The notes below the pieces were generated by a model. It was not told the origin of the DNA. It made no database searches and saw only the letters and a program-made list of their open reading frames with translations. A program made the translations under genes and the position numbers. DNA of 64,000 nt from Patellaria atrata CBS 101060 (lineage: Eukaryota > Ascomycota > Dothideomycetes > Patellariales > Patellariaceae): assembly GCA_010093705.1 (NCBI GenBank), contig MU006110.1:1654-65653 (forward strand), written 5' to 3'. Shown one piece after another: positions 11,044 through 22,183 of the stretch; within the stretch, counting starts at the first letter, position 1; every line of letters starts with the position of its first letter.

Positions 11044-12525
11044 ATGATTGTTCCGGGAACGTCAGGGGACAACCATTCCGACATTATTATAATTGGTGCT
11101 GGACTCTCGGGCATCAATTGCGCATACCGCATTCAGTCCACGTTCCCCGATCTCAGATATAACGTGCTTGAGACTCGTTCCTCTATAGGGGGAACTTGGG
11201 ATCTTTTCCGCTACCCTGGTATACGCTCCGACTCAGACTTGCATACCTTTGGGTTTCAATGGAACCCTTGGACAGAATCCCGTGCTATCGCAGATGGATC
11301 CTCTATTCTCTCTTACATTAAATTGTCTGCAGCCAAGTACGGTATTGATAGGCATATCCGCCTCAATCATAGGGTTACCACAGCCGACTGGTCATCAGAC
11401 CAGCAGATGTGGCGACTGAGTGTAGTTCACAATGGTGCAACACAGCACTATTACTGCACCTTTCTCATATTCGGAACAGGTTATTACGATTATGACCAAC
11501 CTCTACCGGCAGTGATTCCTAACCTTTCTTCATTCAACGGGACGGTCATCAACCCTCAATTCTGGCCAACGGACTTTGATCATACCGGCAAGAAAATCGT
11601 CATTATCGGCTCCGGTGCCACGGCCGTAACCCTTCTCCCGAATTTAGCCACCAGGGCTGCCCATGTGACAATGTTGCAGCGAAGTCCATCTTACATATTA
11701 TCTCTTCCTCAGCCACCAAATGGAGATTCTCTTCTCAAACTTCTGTTACCTACACGCATGTACTTGCGTCTTCTTCGTCTGTTAGCGCTGCTCGTTTCAT
11801 TTTTGTTTTTCCAGTTCTGTATATTGCTTCCCGGCGCGGCCAAGAAGGTTTTGAAAAATCATACCTTAAAACAGTTGCCTCACTCTGTACCTTTTGAACC
11901 TCACTTCAAGCCCGAATATAATCCTTGGGAGCAGCGCCTTTGTGTAAGCCGAGATGGCGACTTCTACCGGGCGCTTCGCTCGGGTTCCGCATCCATTTGC
12001 ACTGGAATTATTGACTCCGTCCACGAAAAAGGAATCAAGTTGACTTCGGATGAAGACATCGCCGCAGACGTTATCATCACCGCTACAGGGCTTGATATCA
12101 GTCTATTCGGTAAAGTCACCATCTCTGTCGACAATAACATCGTCGATCCGTCACGCTCACACCTTTGGCACACTACTCTGCTGACCGAGATACCTAACCT
12201 CGCGTTCATGATTGGATATACAAACACATCATGGACCCTCGGAGCGGATGCGTCTCAACTCCTGCTCAACCGCATTTTAAGGCACATGATACAGAAAGGG
12301 TATGCTGTGGCAACTCCGAAGTTGAGAAAACAGGACAAAGGAATGGCAGATACAAGCGCTTTCGGACTAAGTAGTACTTATTTGCAACGAGCTCAAGAGA
12401 GAATCCCCAAAGCGGGCAGCAAGGGCCCTTGGAAAAGGCGCCAAAACTACTTTTCAGATTTGTGGGGCAGTTGGTGGTGGAGTGTAGACGATGGCATAGA
12501 ATATATGGAGTCGAAGAAAGGTTAG
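11044..12525 (+). CDS. EthA-type flavin-dependent (Baeyer-Villiger) monooxygenase
   Basis: A single exon encodes 493 residues. It follows EthA-like monooxygenases from end to end: FAD site IIIIGAGLSG (residues 14-23), GGTWDLFRYPGIRSDSD (49-65), NADPH site VIIGSGATAV (187-196), then YNPWEQRLC, ITATGLD and GYTNTSWTLGAD. These enzymes use FAD, NADPH and O2 to insert oxygen next to a ketone or to oxidise thiocarbonyl compounds. The Baeyer-Villiger fingerprint F-X-G-X3-H-X3-W-P is present at 164-175 but Asn replaces the usual His at 170. A hydrophobic run at about 235-265 may be a membrane-contact segment. ATG 11044 is chosen because it lines up with the EthA start. The substrate is unknown; the class is well supported. 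Confidence 0.9.
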   Translation: MIVPGTSGDNHSDIIIIGAGLSGINCAYRIQSTFPDLRYNVLETRSSIGGTWDLFRYPGIRSDSDLHTFGFQWNPWTESRAIADGSSILSYIKLSAAKYGIDRHIRLNHRVTTADWSSDQQMWRLSVVHNGATQHYYCTFLIFGTGYYDYDQPLPAVIPNLSSFNGTVINPQFWPTDFDHTGKKIVIIGSGATAVTLLPNLATRAAHVTMLQRSPSYILSLPQPPNGDSLLKLLLPTRMYLRLLRLLALLVSFLFFQFCILLPGAAKKVLKNHTLKQLPHSVPFEPHFKPEYNPWEQRLCVSRDGDFYRALRSGSASICTGIIDSVHEKGIKLTSDEDIAADVIITATGLDISLFGKVTISVDNNIVDPSRSHLWHTTLLTEIPNLAFMIGYTNTSWTLGADASQLLLNRILRHMIQKGYAVATPKLRKQDKGMADTSAFGLSSTYLQRAQERIPKAGSKGPWKRRQNYFSDLWGSWWWSVDDGIEYMESKKG

Positions 12526-12716
12526 TGAAGCCCCATGTAATCTTGCGACTTCTAGTTCAGAGCGTGGTGTTTTTACTCATCTAGAATAAAAGGCTATCGG
12601 ATGGACATCCGACGGTGGGTATAACAATATCATTTGGAATTAGAAGAAGCGGAAATATAGAGGTTATGCTTTGAGTTTGTTACATATCTGCGCATCACGC
12701 CTTAAATGCATCAAGA

Positions 12717-13971
12717 CTACAGTTTGGATCTCCCACCACCGACGATATATCCGTTCCCTTTATTTAGCCAAGCTACAGCATCCCCTACCATTTCATCTAC
12801 GATTGCTTTTGCGCTCTTCTTTTCATTCACAACGGCGGCGGCTTTACCCATGAGGAATGGACGTGCATTATCCATCGTATCATCATCGATATCGTCTCCC
12901 ATGGTCTCGAGATCATGTTCGACAGGTATCTTTCCTTTAGAAGTCAGCTCCTTGATTTCAGCTTGGCGGTTCTCTTCCCAGTTTTCGATATAGGGGTTTC
13001 GTCTAACACGTAGGGGGCGGCCCTATTATGAGTTATTGTTAGTATGAGCGCGGCAATTAATACGTATAACGTTGAGTCCTACCGTGAAGATAATCGTACG
13101 AACATTATCGTCAAACCCACTGGTTCTTACAGCCTCTTGGTGTGCCTTCGGTGCTCCAGCCTCTTCCGAGAGGATAAACCTCGTCCCTACCCAGACGGCA
13201 CCGGCACCCAACATCAATGCCGCCGCTAGACTCTGTCCATTGAACAAGCCTCCGGCTGCAATAACTTGAACCTGTGCGCCCGTCATCGGGCTCTTCTTCC
13301 CTTCAACCATCTTTACAACGGTGGGGATGAGGACCGTCGTGGGGACGTCTCCTGTATGACCGCCACCTTCGCCTCCCTGCGCACAGATGATATCCACGCC
13401 GACGTCAAGACATTTCTGTACATGCTTAGGGTGTCCGATCATATTCATGTAAAGAATACCTGCTTTGTGCAAGCGGTCTACAACAGCCTTCGGGGGCACG
13501 CCGACGGCGGAGACGAAGAGTTTGGCCCCAGAGTCGATAATGATCTCGATCAGCTCATTTAGTTTTCCTTTAGTATAGTCGTAACTATGAATGTGTTAGC
13601 GGCTGTCATCTAGGCCCTAGAGGAATAGATCTATTTACTTTGTTTTCCGCGCGCTACCTCCGACCTGTGGTAACAACAGATCGACTCCAAACGGCGCATT
13701 CTTATCTTTTAAGAAGCCTTTGAGCTCTGCTATTTGTTCTCGAAGCATGTCAGGTGTATAACCTACTCCACCGATGACACCCAACCCGCCTGCATTGGTA
13801 ACAGCTGCTGCCAGTTTGGGGCCAGCAGCGACGTTCATACCAGCTAGCAGAACAGGATGGTTGATCTTGAGGAGATCGGTTACGGTAGTTCTAAGCTGTT
13901 CTATAACAGCAGTGGTCAACTCTTGAGCTATACACGCATGTGACAGGGGAGGCCATACGAGTAGAGGCCAT
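12717..13971 (-). CDS. Nitronate monooxygenase (2-nitropropane dioxygenase family)
   Basis: The firm exons are complement(12717..13022, 13083..13584, 13639..13927), with introns of 60 and 54 nt. The protein is about 360 residues with the FMN-binding TIM-barrel features of the family: HPVLLAGMNVAAGPKLAAAV, GGLGVIGGVGYTP, IGHPKHVQKCLDVGVD, AQGGEGGGHTGD and AAGGLFNG...GAVWVGTRF. It oxidises alkyl nitronates such as propionate-3-nitronate and works in detoxification. The start is a problem: the open frame begins without an ATG. A 13-nt first exon at 13959-13971 plus a 31-nt intron (13928-13958, GTATGG...GTATAG) yields a plausible MASTPQELTTAVIEQ start, but that intron is very short. Otherwise translation would begin at the internal Met of AGMNVAAG. 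The core identity is secure. Confidence 0.88.
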
Positions 13972-14527
13972 GATGACGGACGTGGGCAAAATATGTACGT
14001 GTCTAGGTTATGATTAGAGGGCAGCGAAGCAGTTAGTAGCTAAAGAGACAAAGAGCAGTTTAAAGAAGTTCGATGAATGTAAAGGTAAGATAGACAAGCA
14101 GGGAGATAAAATGGTCTACATCAATGATATACCGCGGCTTCTCGTCCTTGAACTTTGTCACGCGTAAATAAACTATGACAGTTTGCTTGTTCCGCCACTT
14201 ACTATTACAAAACAGAACCTAAGTGGCTACCGGTTGCGCCGAGACAAAGCTTCAAGAAGCCGAGGTACAACTTACAACTACGTCAACCCCAGATATAACA
14301 AACACTGCAAACTTCACAAGTAACCCCTTTTGCCCCTGAACAATCTTAGCAAAGGACGTCAGGTGTGATAACAGACTCGACGTTGGAAGTCACAACCCGA
14401 GCTTGAGATGGATCCTGGCTGCGCCGGTACTCTCCTGTACTGTACTTTATCAATACAATTACTACCCGCTACTGGTTATCACGAACGATTCGAGAGAGAG
14501 AAACGCACTATCTAGTTTCATTCGGTA
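13972..14527. other. Spacer between the nitronate monooxygenase gene and AKR1
   Basis: This spacer is upstream of the nitronate monooxygenase and downstream of AKR1, both read leftward. No gene or clear repeat is seen. Confidence 0.5.
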
Positions 14528-16899
14528 TCAAACAGCCTCATCACTATTTACTGCCTCATATCTCATACCTGCATCGCCTCTCCTTCTTCTTACCTGACGC
14601 GGCGGTGGTTCATACAGTCTTGTGTAGTTCACACTTTCACCCCCGATCATGGCGGATCCATTCTCCCGTGCTTTGAAGATCGGAGAAGGATCGCACCAGA
14701 AATCCCGACAGTTACCGATAATACCTCTCGTGTACGGGTTACCACGCTGTCTTGCTTGAACAGCGGCAGTATTAGATCCATGAATAGCAGTAGCCATGAA
14801 TGTGTCAAGACCAAGCAATCTTTTCCAGATCTCCCAGCCATTCGGCTTTTTGTGAACCGCCGTGCCTCCTGCATTCGGACCTGCGCCAGAACCAGTGAGC
14901 TGACCGCCCTCTGCAGATGACGAACCGGTAGTTACGAAGGACGTTACCGTGTCTGCGAATCGATGGTCATGGGTATGGCCGCGCATAACTTCGAAGGTTG
15001 TGATTGCCCTAGCAATTTGCAGTAGTTGGACTATAAGGAGTATTGTGACCCAGACTAACTGAAGACTTGCCCACAATGCTAAGACGAGAGTAAACGGATC
15101 TTTACTAACGGCTGCACACAGTTCGGGTGAGAGAATATTGCAAGTTACGTCTTTAGATGAGGGGTATTGTTCAAGGTCTAGGAGCAGTCAGTTACGCGTA
15201 AGGATAACAGAAGGTGGCTTCGCACATGAGAGTACCAGCCTAACGAATAGTAAAATTCCGATTTCCATGGACAGAATGTACAGCAGAAAATGCCTATGGT
15301 TATTAACAGCCACACAATTGTTAACCCAAGGGCAATGACTATCAAATCATCAGTACTGCTTGTAACAAAGTCGAATTTCACATACTGGTCTTCCTTTGCA
15401 ACGCACCGATTGCATCTCTTGCAATGCTTGCTCCTTACTGGTCTCCTTACCATACAATGAGAACAGAAGTTTTGCTCGTCAAATTTCCTTGTTTCAATTA
15501 ATTCATCGATAACCACTTTCTGTGAAGTGCGGCTTCCCATCTTTGGGACATAACCAGGATCCAGCATCATGGTTTGAACGTAAAAAAAGGTACATAGTGC
15601 GTAACAAGTCAGGAAAACCATATTCAATACGGGGTTTGAACCTAGTGTTCCTGTAGTTCATTAGCGGGTACTCGTGGCGTCCTGATTGTGAGCATACCCG
15701 GTAGTATATGAGAGAAGTACCTTACACCAACCCAAAACAGAGTACCAGCAAATATTCCAGCAAGAAAGGGCTAGAATAGCCCTGTAAGTTCTTGGAATTC
15801 CATAGAGATTATAGCACATACCGTCTTGTGTATCGTTTTCATATCAGACGGAGCCCATCTCAGTGTTAGTTGTGCAACCCATTGCAAACTCCATCCCACA
15901 AAAATCGTAATTGGAACGGCCGCATAGATCACCATATGGCTAAGAATATAAACAGTGGATATGATGATTACGAATGGCCAAGCGAAAAAAAACCGGGATA
16001 AAAATAGTCTTTTGTCGTTGACCAACGAAGAAAGGGGAAACTCTCTGGGAGTGCCGTCAGAGTTGTATCCTGCATCATGTAACGCTCGATGCCACTGACG
16101 AACCGAATTCATTTCCTGTGCACAAACCGCCGGAGTGTTGCCCTCATTATTTTCTGCAAACCTATCGGAACCATATTCGAGCAATTTTTGGATAACGGGC
16201 TGTGATCCTCGCACAAGTGCCCAATGCAATGCAGTAAAGCCTTGTTCGTCTCTAGCGTAGACATTCGCCCCCCATCGAAGAAAGAGGTCTACGCATGCAG
16301 GAAACCCATTATATGACGCCCACATCAAGCTCGTGTGTCCTTGTGCATCCTGTATATCTACGGGGATGTCTTGGTGTAAAAGTAGAATCAACTGGAAGAC
16401 GTTCCCGTCAAGTGTGGCCGAATGGAGAAGGTTGAAACCAGAGTCGTCAGTCATGAGGGGATCGGCACCGTGCTGGAGAAGTAGGTTTACAATGTATATA
16501 TTGCATCGCTTCGCAGCCCAGAGTACGGGAGTGGCCATGGCATCTCCACCCTTTGCGTTAACTGGAGCTCCAGATTGGATTAGGAAATGGGACAACGCGT
16601 AATGATTGTTAATAGCTGCCCACTACATTTGAAGAGTCAATATTATAGTTAAGACTCGAGGGGACTATTCTTACATGAAGAGGTGTGATGCCCTGCTCAT
16701 CCCTATATGATGCATCGAACTTCTTAGAGTTGAATAGCTTCTGTATGGCCGCGATCTCTCCTAATCGCGAAAGCTGCATGATATCCTCTTCGATGGGGAA
16801 CCTCCGCGACGAAGGAGAAATTTCATCTAGTTCAACAGTTTGAGCGGAAGGTGCAGTAGTTCCATTTGCGGTCTTCGAGGTCGGAGGTGAAGCCGACAT
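14528..16899 (-). CDS. AKR1: Palmitoyltransferase Akr1 (ankyrin repeats plus DHHC)
   Basis: Six exons: complement(14528..15177, 15226..15338, 15386..15650, 15698..15770, 15822..16622, 16675..16899), giving 708 residues. Ankyrin repeats occupy about residues 55-255 ([51 protein letters not shown]). Membrane segments follow, then the Cys-rich [20 protein letters not shown] and the catalytic D-H-H-C at 454-457, then [13 protein letters not shown]. After two more membrane segments the tail keeps NCRDFWCDP and NYTRLYEPP. The enzyme S-acylates proteins, probably at Golgi or endosomal membranes as in yeast. One intron (15339-15385) splits the codon of the first DHHC histidine. Another (15178-15225) has a weak GTGCGA donor but is needed to remove a stop. 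ATG 16953 would add 18 residues. Confidence 0.94.
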
Positions 16900-17402
16900 G
16901 TTCGACCTTAAGATATTCGCTATATGCAATGGTCCAGATGGATTAAGAGGCACTTAATTACGATCATTTCGAAGAAAAAGGTACAACACTTGGAAGAGAT
17001 CTGCCATCCAACCTTGAAGAAAATACTATCAGTTATCAAGCATTGGTTTAGTTGGAGTAATCTCACCCCGACCTCCTCCGCTGTCACCTCAAGGCGCATC
17101 CCGTTTCGGCTGACGTAAGGCACCACGCGCGTCGGGTAAACTACCGAATGCTTATTAAGTTACTCCATATGCCATTAAAAATCATTTTGCCAAAGTTTAC
17201 GTGGTATAAGTTCAAGCGGCATTATTTCACGTTGATTAGTTCGGTTCATCTGCATGGTTTTGTTCACATAGACAATTGAACTCGCAAGAGCCAGATTTCA
17301 TACCCCGAGCTTGCCTTTCAGCTTCGTTCTACCAAGACAAATATCTCACAATAGAAGACCAACTCCCATCATTATGCATATCCCATCATCCGTATCCATA
17401 AT
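16900..17402. other. Spacer between AKR1 and TIF35
   Basis: It holds the upstream region of AKR1 and the 3' side of TIF35. No further gene is seen. Confidence 0.5.
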
Positions 17403-18403
17403 TCAAGTAGACTTCCTTGCAAACTCAACCCGTAAAATTAAATGTCCAAAGCCGTCTGTCAAGTCGATAAGCATGGGTTTGATGAGCAGGTTGATACTAC
17501 ACTTACAGCCATCCATTTTCTCACAAGCTTTGGCAGCGTCTGCCCTATCAGCGAAACTAACAAATGCAAAACCCTTCGCCCGTTGAGTTTCACGATCCTT
17601 CGCTAAGAACACTCTTGTGACATGCCCAAATCTTGAGAACATGTCCCGAAGGTCGCCTTCCTCGGCAAATTCGCTGACCTAAAAGATCCCTTCAGCATAA
17701 TCACTCAAGATGAAATGATATTGGGTCTCACATTTGTAACTCTCAGTGTAGCAAGATCATCCCGTTCATATTTGCCACCCATCCTCTCCCCAGACCCGGC
17801 ACCGCCCTTTCTCAGATGGGGAGGGACGTAACTCGATCCACCGGCTCCAAGCCCCCCAGCAGGCTCTGCATCGTCCAACCCTAAGTCTGCTGGAGTATCT
17901 GCTCCCTCGGGAGCCATGGTATCCTTGAAAGGGCACTTCGTTGTCCAGTGATCACCACTGCAGATACGACACTTGATCTTTGCATCTTTCACGGCTGCCT
18001 TTTTCTTCTCATGTTCACTCTTGTCATCCGCCGAGGCCTTCCAGTTCGCCATAGGTCTGAACACTATATTTTCTGCAACACTGGTGGTGTCGGTTTGGGG
18101 ACCAGCAGCCTTGCCTTTCTCGTTGCCGAATTTGGCCCATTGTTTTCGTTCGGCAACTCGCGGGTTTACGACCTGTTTGATGACCGTCTTCTTGATGCGC
18201 CGTGTAGTTTTGACCTTCTTCCCGTCCTCTCGAATGTGGTAGGTGACTATGGTTTCTGTACCATCTTTGTTTTTGGTGATTTGGGGTGGTGGGATACCGA
18301 TATCCTCATCTTCCTCCTCGGCCCAGTCTGTTCTTCTGTATAGAGTGTGAGTATGAACAAATCTGCGGAAGAAAGTCAGAGCTTACCCTGCAACTTTGGA
18401 CAT
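17403..18403 (-). CDS. TIF35: Translation initiation factor eIF3 subunit G
   Basis: Four exons: complement(17403..17455, 17507..17678, 17732..18335, 18387..18403), 281 residues. The first exon is only 17 nt (MSKVAG plus one split codon). The N-terminal part ([39 protein letters not shown]) is the eIF3g domain. It is followed by a zinc knuckle, [14 protein letters not shown], near residue 110. The C-terminal RRM runs to the end (RNP1-like [27 protein letters not shown]). The last intron splits the Tyr codon of [16 protein letters not shown]. eIF3g is part of the eIF3 complex that loads mRNA on the 40S subunit. Length and domain order are normal. Confidence 0.95.
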
Positions 18404-19016
18404 ATTTCAGGTACTGTGTTGAGATATTCGAGGTTACTTTTATTGCACCTCACCGTGGTGGGATTAGAAAATATTCAAGGGCATATAGTTCTAAATCGCC
18501 GCATGCCTTGGCGCCAATTTTGTGGTCAATCCCCACTGTGGATAGTTCCGCTAGAACTTCTGGCTTCACTCTTGATCTTTACCTTCCTCCTCTTTTTACT
18601 TTTTGTATTGTCCCATCAGACGGCGAGAAATAGCATTTCCTTATAGAGTTTACGTATCATATGCAGAATTTTACCTTTCTTTGGGCGGCTTCTCCAGCTC
18701 TCCCTCATCAGAAAGAAACGAGGGGGAAACCATGTATACGTAAGCCGTCATGGGAAAATTCCACTCAAACCCACTCAAGTTGCCCTCTTGAGCTATCTCT
18801 TCATGCATGGAACCCGTTACTTATTACTAGGTCCCATGTTCGCATCAAAGAAAATTCAGGCAGCAACTTTCTATATCTTTTTCTCTTTTAATGCATCTAT
18901 CAATTGAAATGGTCTTGATCTTAATCTCATCCCTCAAAACTGGTGTGAAGTTACAAAACGTTCCAGATACTTTTGTTTGAAATTCCCACGAAGCGTCCTA
19001 GTAACTGTCTCCGATC
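18404..19016. promoter_or_regulatory. Divergent promoter region between TIF35 and the MAPEG gene
   Basis: The genes on both sides read outward from this spacer. Two plus-strand open frames (18286-18646 and 18661-18891) have no domain and are taken as chance. Confidence 0.45.
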
Positions 19017-19524
19017 ATGTCAGCAATTAACAAGTCTCTACTAGCTCCCGTTGTTGGCCTAAACCTATGGACCTTCGCCATGGAAGCTTGGATGTATGGG
19101 ACTCGGGTTCCAGCCATATCGCGATACAACGTCAAGATCGATAGTAACGCGACCAGTAAGCTGATAGTCTCCTATAAAGGCTCATATCTGTTGTTATAAT
19201 CTGCTAAAATCCGTAACAGAGGCGCAATTCGACGCCCAGTTGCCAGGTTTTGTTCGCTGGAAGGCGGACAATTATAATCATCTTTTGGAACAGCCGACAC
19301 AGTTCTACGCTATCATGGTCACCCTCGCCGTACTTTCGGCCGGTGACAAGCGTGTTGACCTTCGAATGGAAGCCAAACTAGCTTGGGTTTACGTCGGTTT
19401 ACGGATCATCCACAGCTTGATCCAGTCCTTGGGAAACACTATCTGGCGAAGATTTTGTGTCTTTCTAGCGTCGAGTGGTGTGCTTCTTATTCTAACAATC
19501 CGGACTGCGATGCTTGTCTTCTAG
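19017..19524 (+). CDS. MAPEG-family membrane protein
   Basis: Two exons, join(19017..19155, 19220..19524), with a 64-nt intron, 147 residues. The protein has about four membrane segments. Residues 60-80 contain the hallmark ADNYNHLLEQPTQFYAI, and YVGLRIIHSLIQSLGNTIWR follows, as in MAPEG proteins (membrane-associated proteins in eicosanoid and glutathione metabolism). Members are microsomal glutathione S-transferases or related enzymes, although many fungal ones have no tested activity. The exact reaction cannot be told from sequence. It lies tail to tail with the dioxygenase gene. Confidence 0.88.
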
Positions 19525-19881
19525 CCATCTTACAGAAGATGAATTTAGAGAATGATCCGTGTATACGTTATGGAACTTTGGTCAGGAGCATGTGGAGTTC
19601 CTGAACCCCTGGTACAAAATACAACTACAAAGCTTGAGCTTTCGTTCAAGACAAGGACGGGCTTCGTAGGTCTAGATTTAGTCTGCTTTTGAAAAACGAT
19701 GTCGATGTTTTCTTCGAATATTGAATCAACAAACTTTGATATTAAACGCATAACCCCTATAAGAGCGGGTATTTAGAACAGTCCATTTCGACAAATGTAC
19801 AAAGTAAAAATGATGAGCCACCACTCTCCAGTTCCGTGCAGAATTCTACATATGAGTAGTTAATATCCTATCCGGGACCTA
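19525..19881. other. Convergent 3' spacer
   Basis: A short spacer lies between the stops of two converging genes. No gene is seen. Confidence 0.5.
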
Positions 19882-21057
19882 TCAGCTTGCTCCCGCCGCA
19901 ACAGCGACCACGGGCTTAATCTCACTATTAAAACCCGGTCTTTCAGACCCAACCGGATTCTCTCCCCACGCGAAGCTTCCTCCATCATGTACCGTCGTCC
20001 GTCGCAAATCTCGCCTATACTTACCCTCAAAGGTGCCTCCAGCTGCGCGATGCAGGACACATCTGTTGTCCCAGATTACGAGATCGCCTGGTTGGTTCCA
20101 GGGAACCGTGAATACGTATTTAGCTTGCGTGGTATGCTCTAACAAACGCTTGATCATTGCGGACGATTCGGCTTCGGGAAGCCCCTCGAGGTGATGTGTG
20201 TGGGCTGCCACATATATGTTCATCCTGCCGCTCTCTTCGTGCTGCTGGATTAGTTTATGTTTGGACATTGGGAACGCAGTGGGATCGAGATCCTTGAAGA
20301 ATTCGGGTGATCCGAGCTTGCGGCTATGTGCGATTGAATGAGCGGCAACGTAGTCGTTCTCGAGAAGTTCGGTTTTCAGGGGCTCGGGAAGCTCTTCAAA
20401 AGCCGTGCGTGAGTCGGCAAACTCGGTGTTACCGCCCGTTTCCGGGGGAGGTATCTCCACTGCGCGAAGGATAGAATATGACGCTCGACGAGGGTTGAAC
20501 GACGAATCCACATGGAAGATGGTATTACCCTATCAATCATATCTTCGTTAGATCTACGGTCTAAAGCTCAAGGGTGACAGGCAATTGACACGTACTCGAT
20601 TTGCGTGGGAACGATGATGATTGCGATCAAGTATCTTGTTCTCAGGATCCAGATTACCGGCGTCGAAAAGTTCAACATAATCATATCTTGGCTTACGACC
20701 GCCAACCAAGTACGGCTTTATGTCATCCAGCTCACCAAATCGCCTAGAGAATTCGACGTGGGACTTGTCATCAAGTCCTGTGTTGCGAAATACGCAGACG
20801 CCGTACTATAAGTCTCAACAGTTAGCCCCAGCTTTAACCGATTCAGCAAAACAACGATGAACAACTGGACGCAAAAGGGATTTATGCACAGATATGACAG
20901 GGTTAGCACTGACCTTTGCCAACGCCTTCAAGATTTCCTCAAACTGTTCATCCGAGATGTGTTCGAAGTCGATTCCTCGTACTTCAGCCCCGAATGTAGG
21001 GTGTAATTCGTTGACCGTTAAGGTCTTGAATTCCGGCTCGGTCACTAATCCAGGCAT
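19882..21057 (-). CDS. TauD/TfdA-type 2-oxoglutarate/Fe(II) dioxygenase
   Basis: Three exons: complement(19882..20529, 20596..20805, 20914..21057), introns of 66 and 108 nt, 333 residues. The Fe(II) triad is visible: H124 and D126 in FHVDSSFNPRR, and H278 in CVLHRAAGG. The Arg-rich RRDLRRTTV after it supplies the residue that binds the 2-oxoglutarate carboxylate. N-terminal LHPTFGAEVRGID and VCVFRNTGLDDKSHVEFSRR are typical of the alpha-ketoglutarate-dependent 2,4-D/taurine dioxygenase group. Such enzymes hydroxylate small acids or sulfonates. The family is clear but the substrate is not. No signal peptide is seen, so it is probably cytosolic. Confidence 0.9.
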
Positions 21058-22183
21058 GATTCAATTGGGAAATTTGTCAAGTTCACAGAATTTTCGTTCA
21101 TAGAAGAGGTATCAATATGCCACTGTCAACGTTGGTGGCTGAGAAGAACGTGCGAGCTAACGGTACAGGACGATGAGACTCATAGTATCGGCTGAACGCT
21201 TCGCTATATCATATACTGACTTTCAGAATGCGGGGTAACAAGGATCAGAACGAATTCCCTATCAACCAGTTCTAGGTCTTCAAGCAGTTGTATATTTGGA
21301 TCTACCAAGACGTAGCCTAGTTACTGGGAAGCCGTTGGGTGAAAGCGTGATCCATGAAGCCTTCTGAGCTCTTGACGGGGCGACGGTCTAAAGTTATGTA
21401 AGCATGCATCAAGTGGATCTAATAAAACTATAGTATATGAATCTATTCCTTAACTGAGTATCTCTTCTGATGTTATACTATGTTTATGCGATCCGCAGGA
21501 ACGATGAAATAGTTGTCGATGGACTACAAAAACATACAGTGCCCAACGATGGTATTTAGGCCGACCAAGCCCTATGGATTGGCATGAACACATCGTCTAT
21601 GAAGTGTCTCCTAGTCGAAGCTAGAGATATCCAGCAACAGTCGTTCCATGAAGTATCATTTACCCATAAGTAGCCGCATAGAAAGAGCGGATCCGAGACC
21701 CCAGGAAAGGAATGCCTCCATGGCCCAAGGTCGCAATAGGAGTAAAGGTAGGGACGGGGATAATAGTGTTATGTCAAAAAAAATATCCATAAGTATAGAG
21801 CGCGGCATATGTCCCTTTTGTTTATTATTAACAGTCTGTTCGGTAGTTATATTCGAGCGCTCAGACCATGAAGTTGGCCTTTAACTGGTCCGCTTCGCTA
21901 GATGACACGATGTACACTCTAAGTACCCAGATACTAATACTACACTGATCTTTTTCGACTCTTAGAACGCCCATTAGCATTAAGGTCATTATTTCGTTTA
22001 TAAATGCATCAGTGTCGTCTCTAAACCATCAGGACGGATATTAACCTTCAAATCCCCACACCCGTTCTGAAAGCGGGAAGCTGCATTCCCATCTTATAGG
22101 TGGCGGGGAAACATAGCCATATGGCCCACGGCATCCAATTGAAAATTCTAGAGTCGCTATTGAGCCAAAGGTATGACAATATC
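21058..22183. other. Gene-free spacer
   Basis: About 1.1 kb upstream of the dioxygenase and downstream of the PAS gene. The open frame at 21648-21884 shows no domain. No repeat or RNA gene is recognised. Confidence 0.5.
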
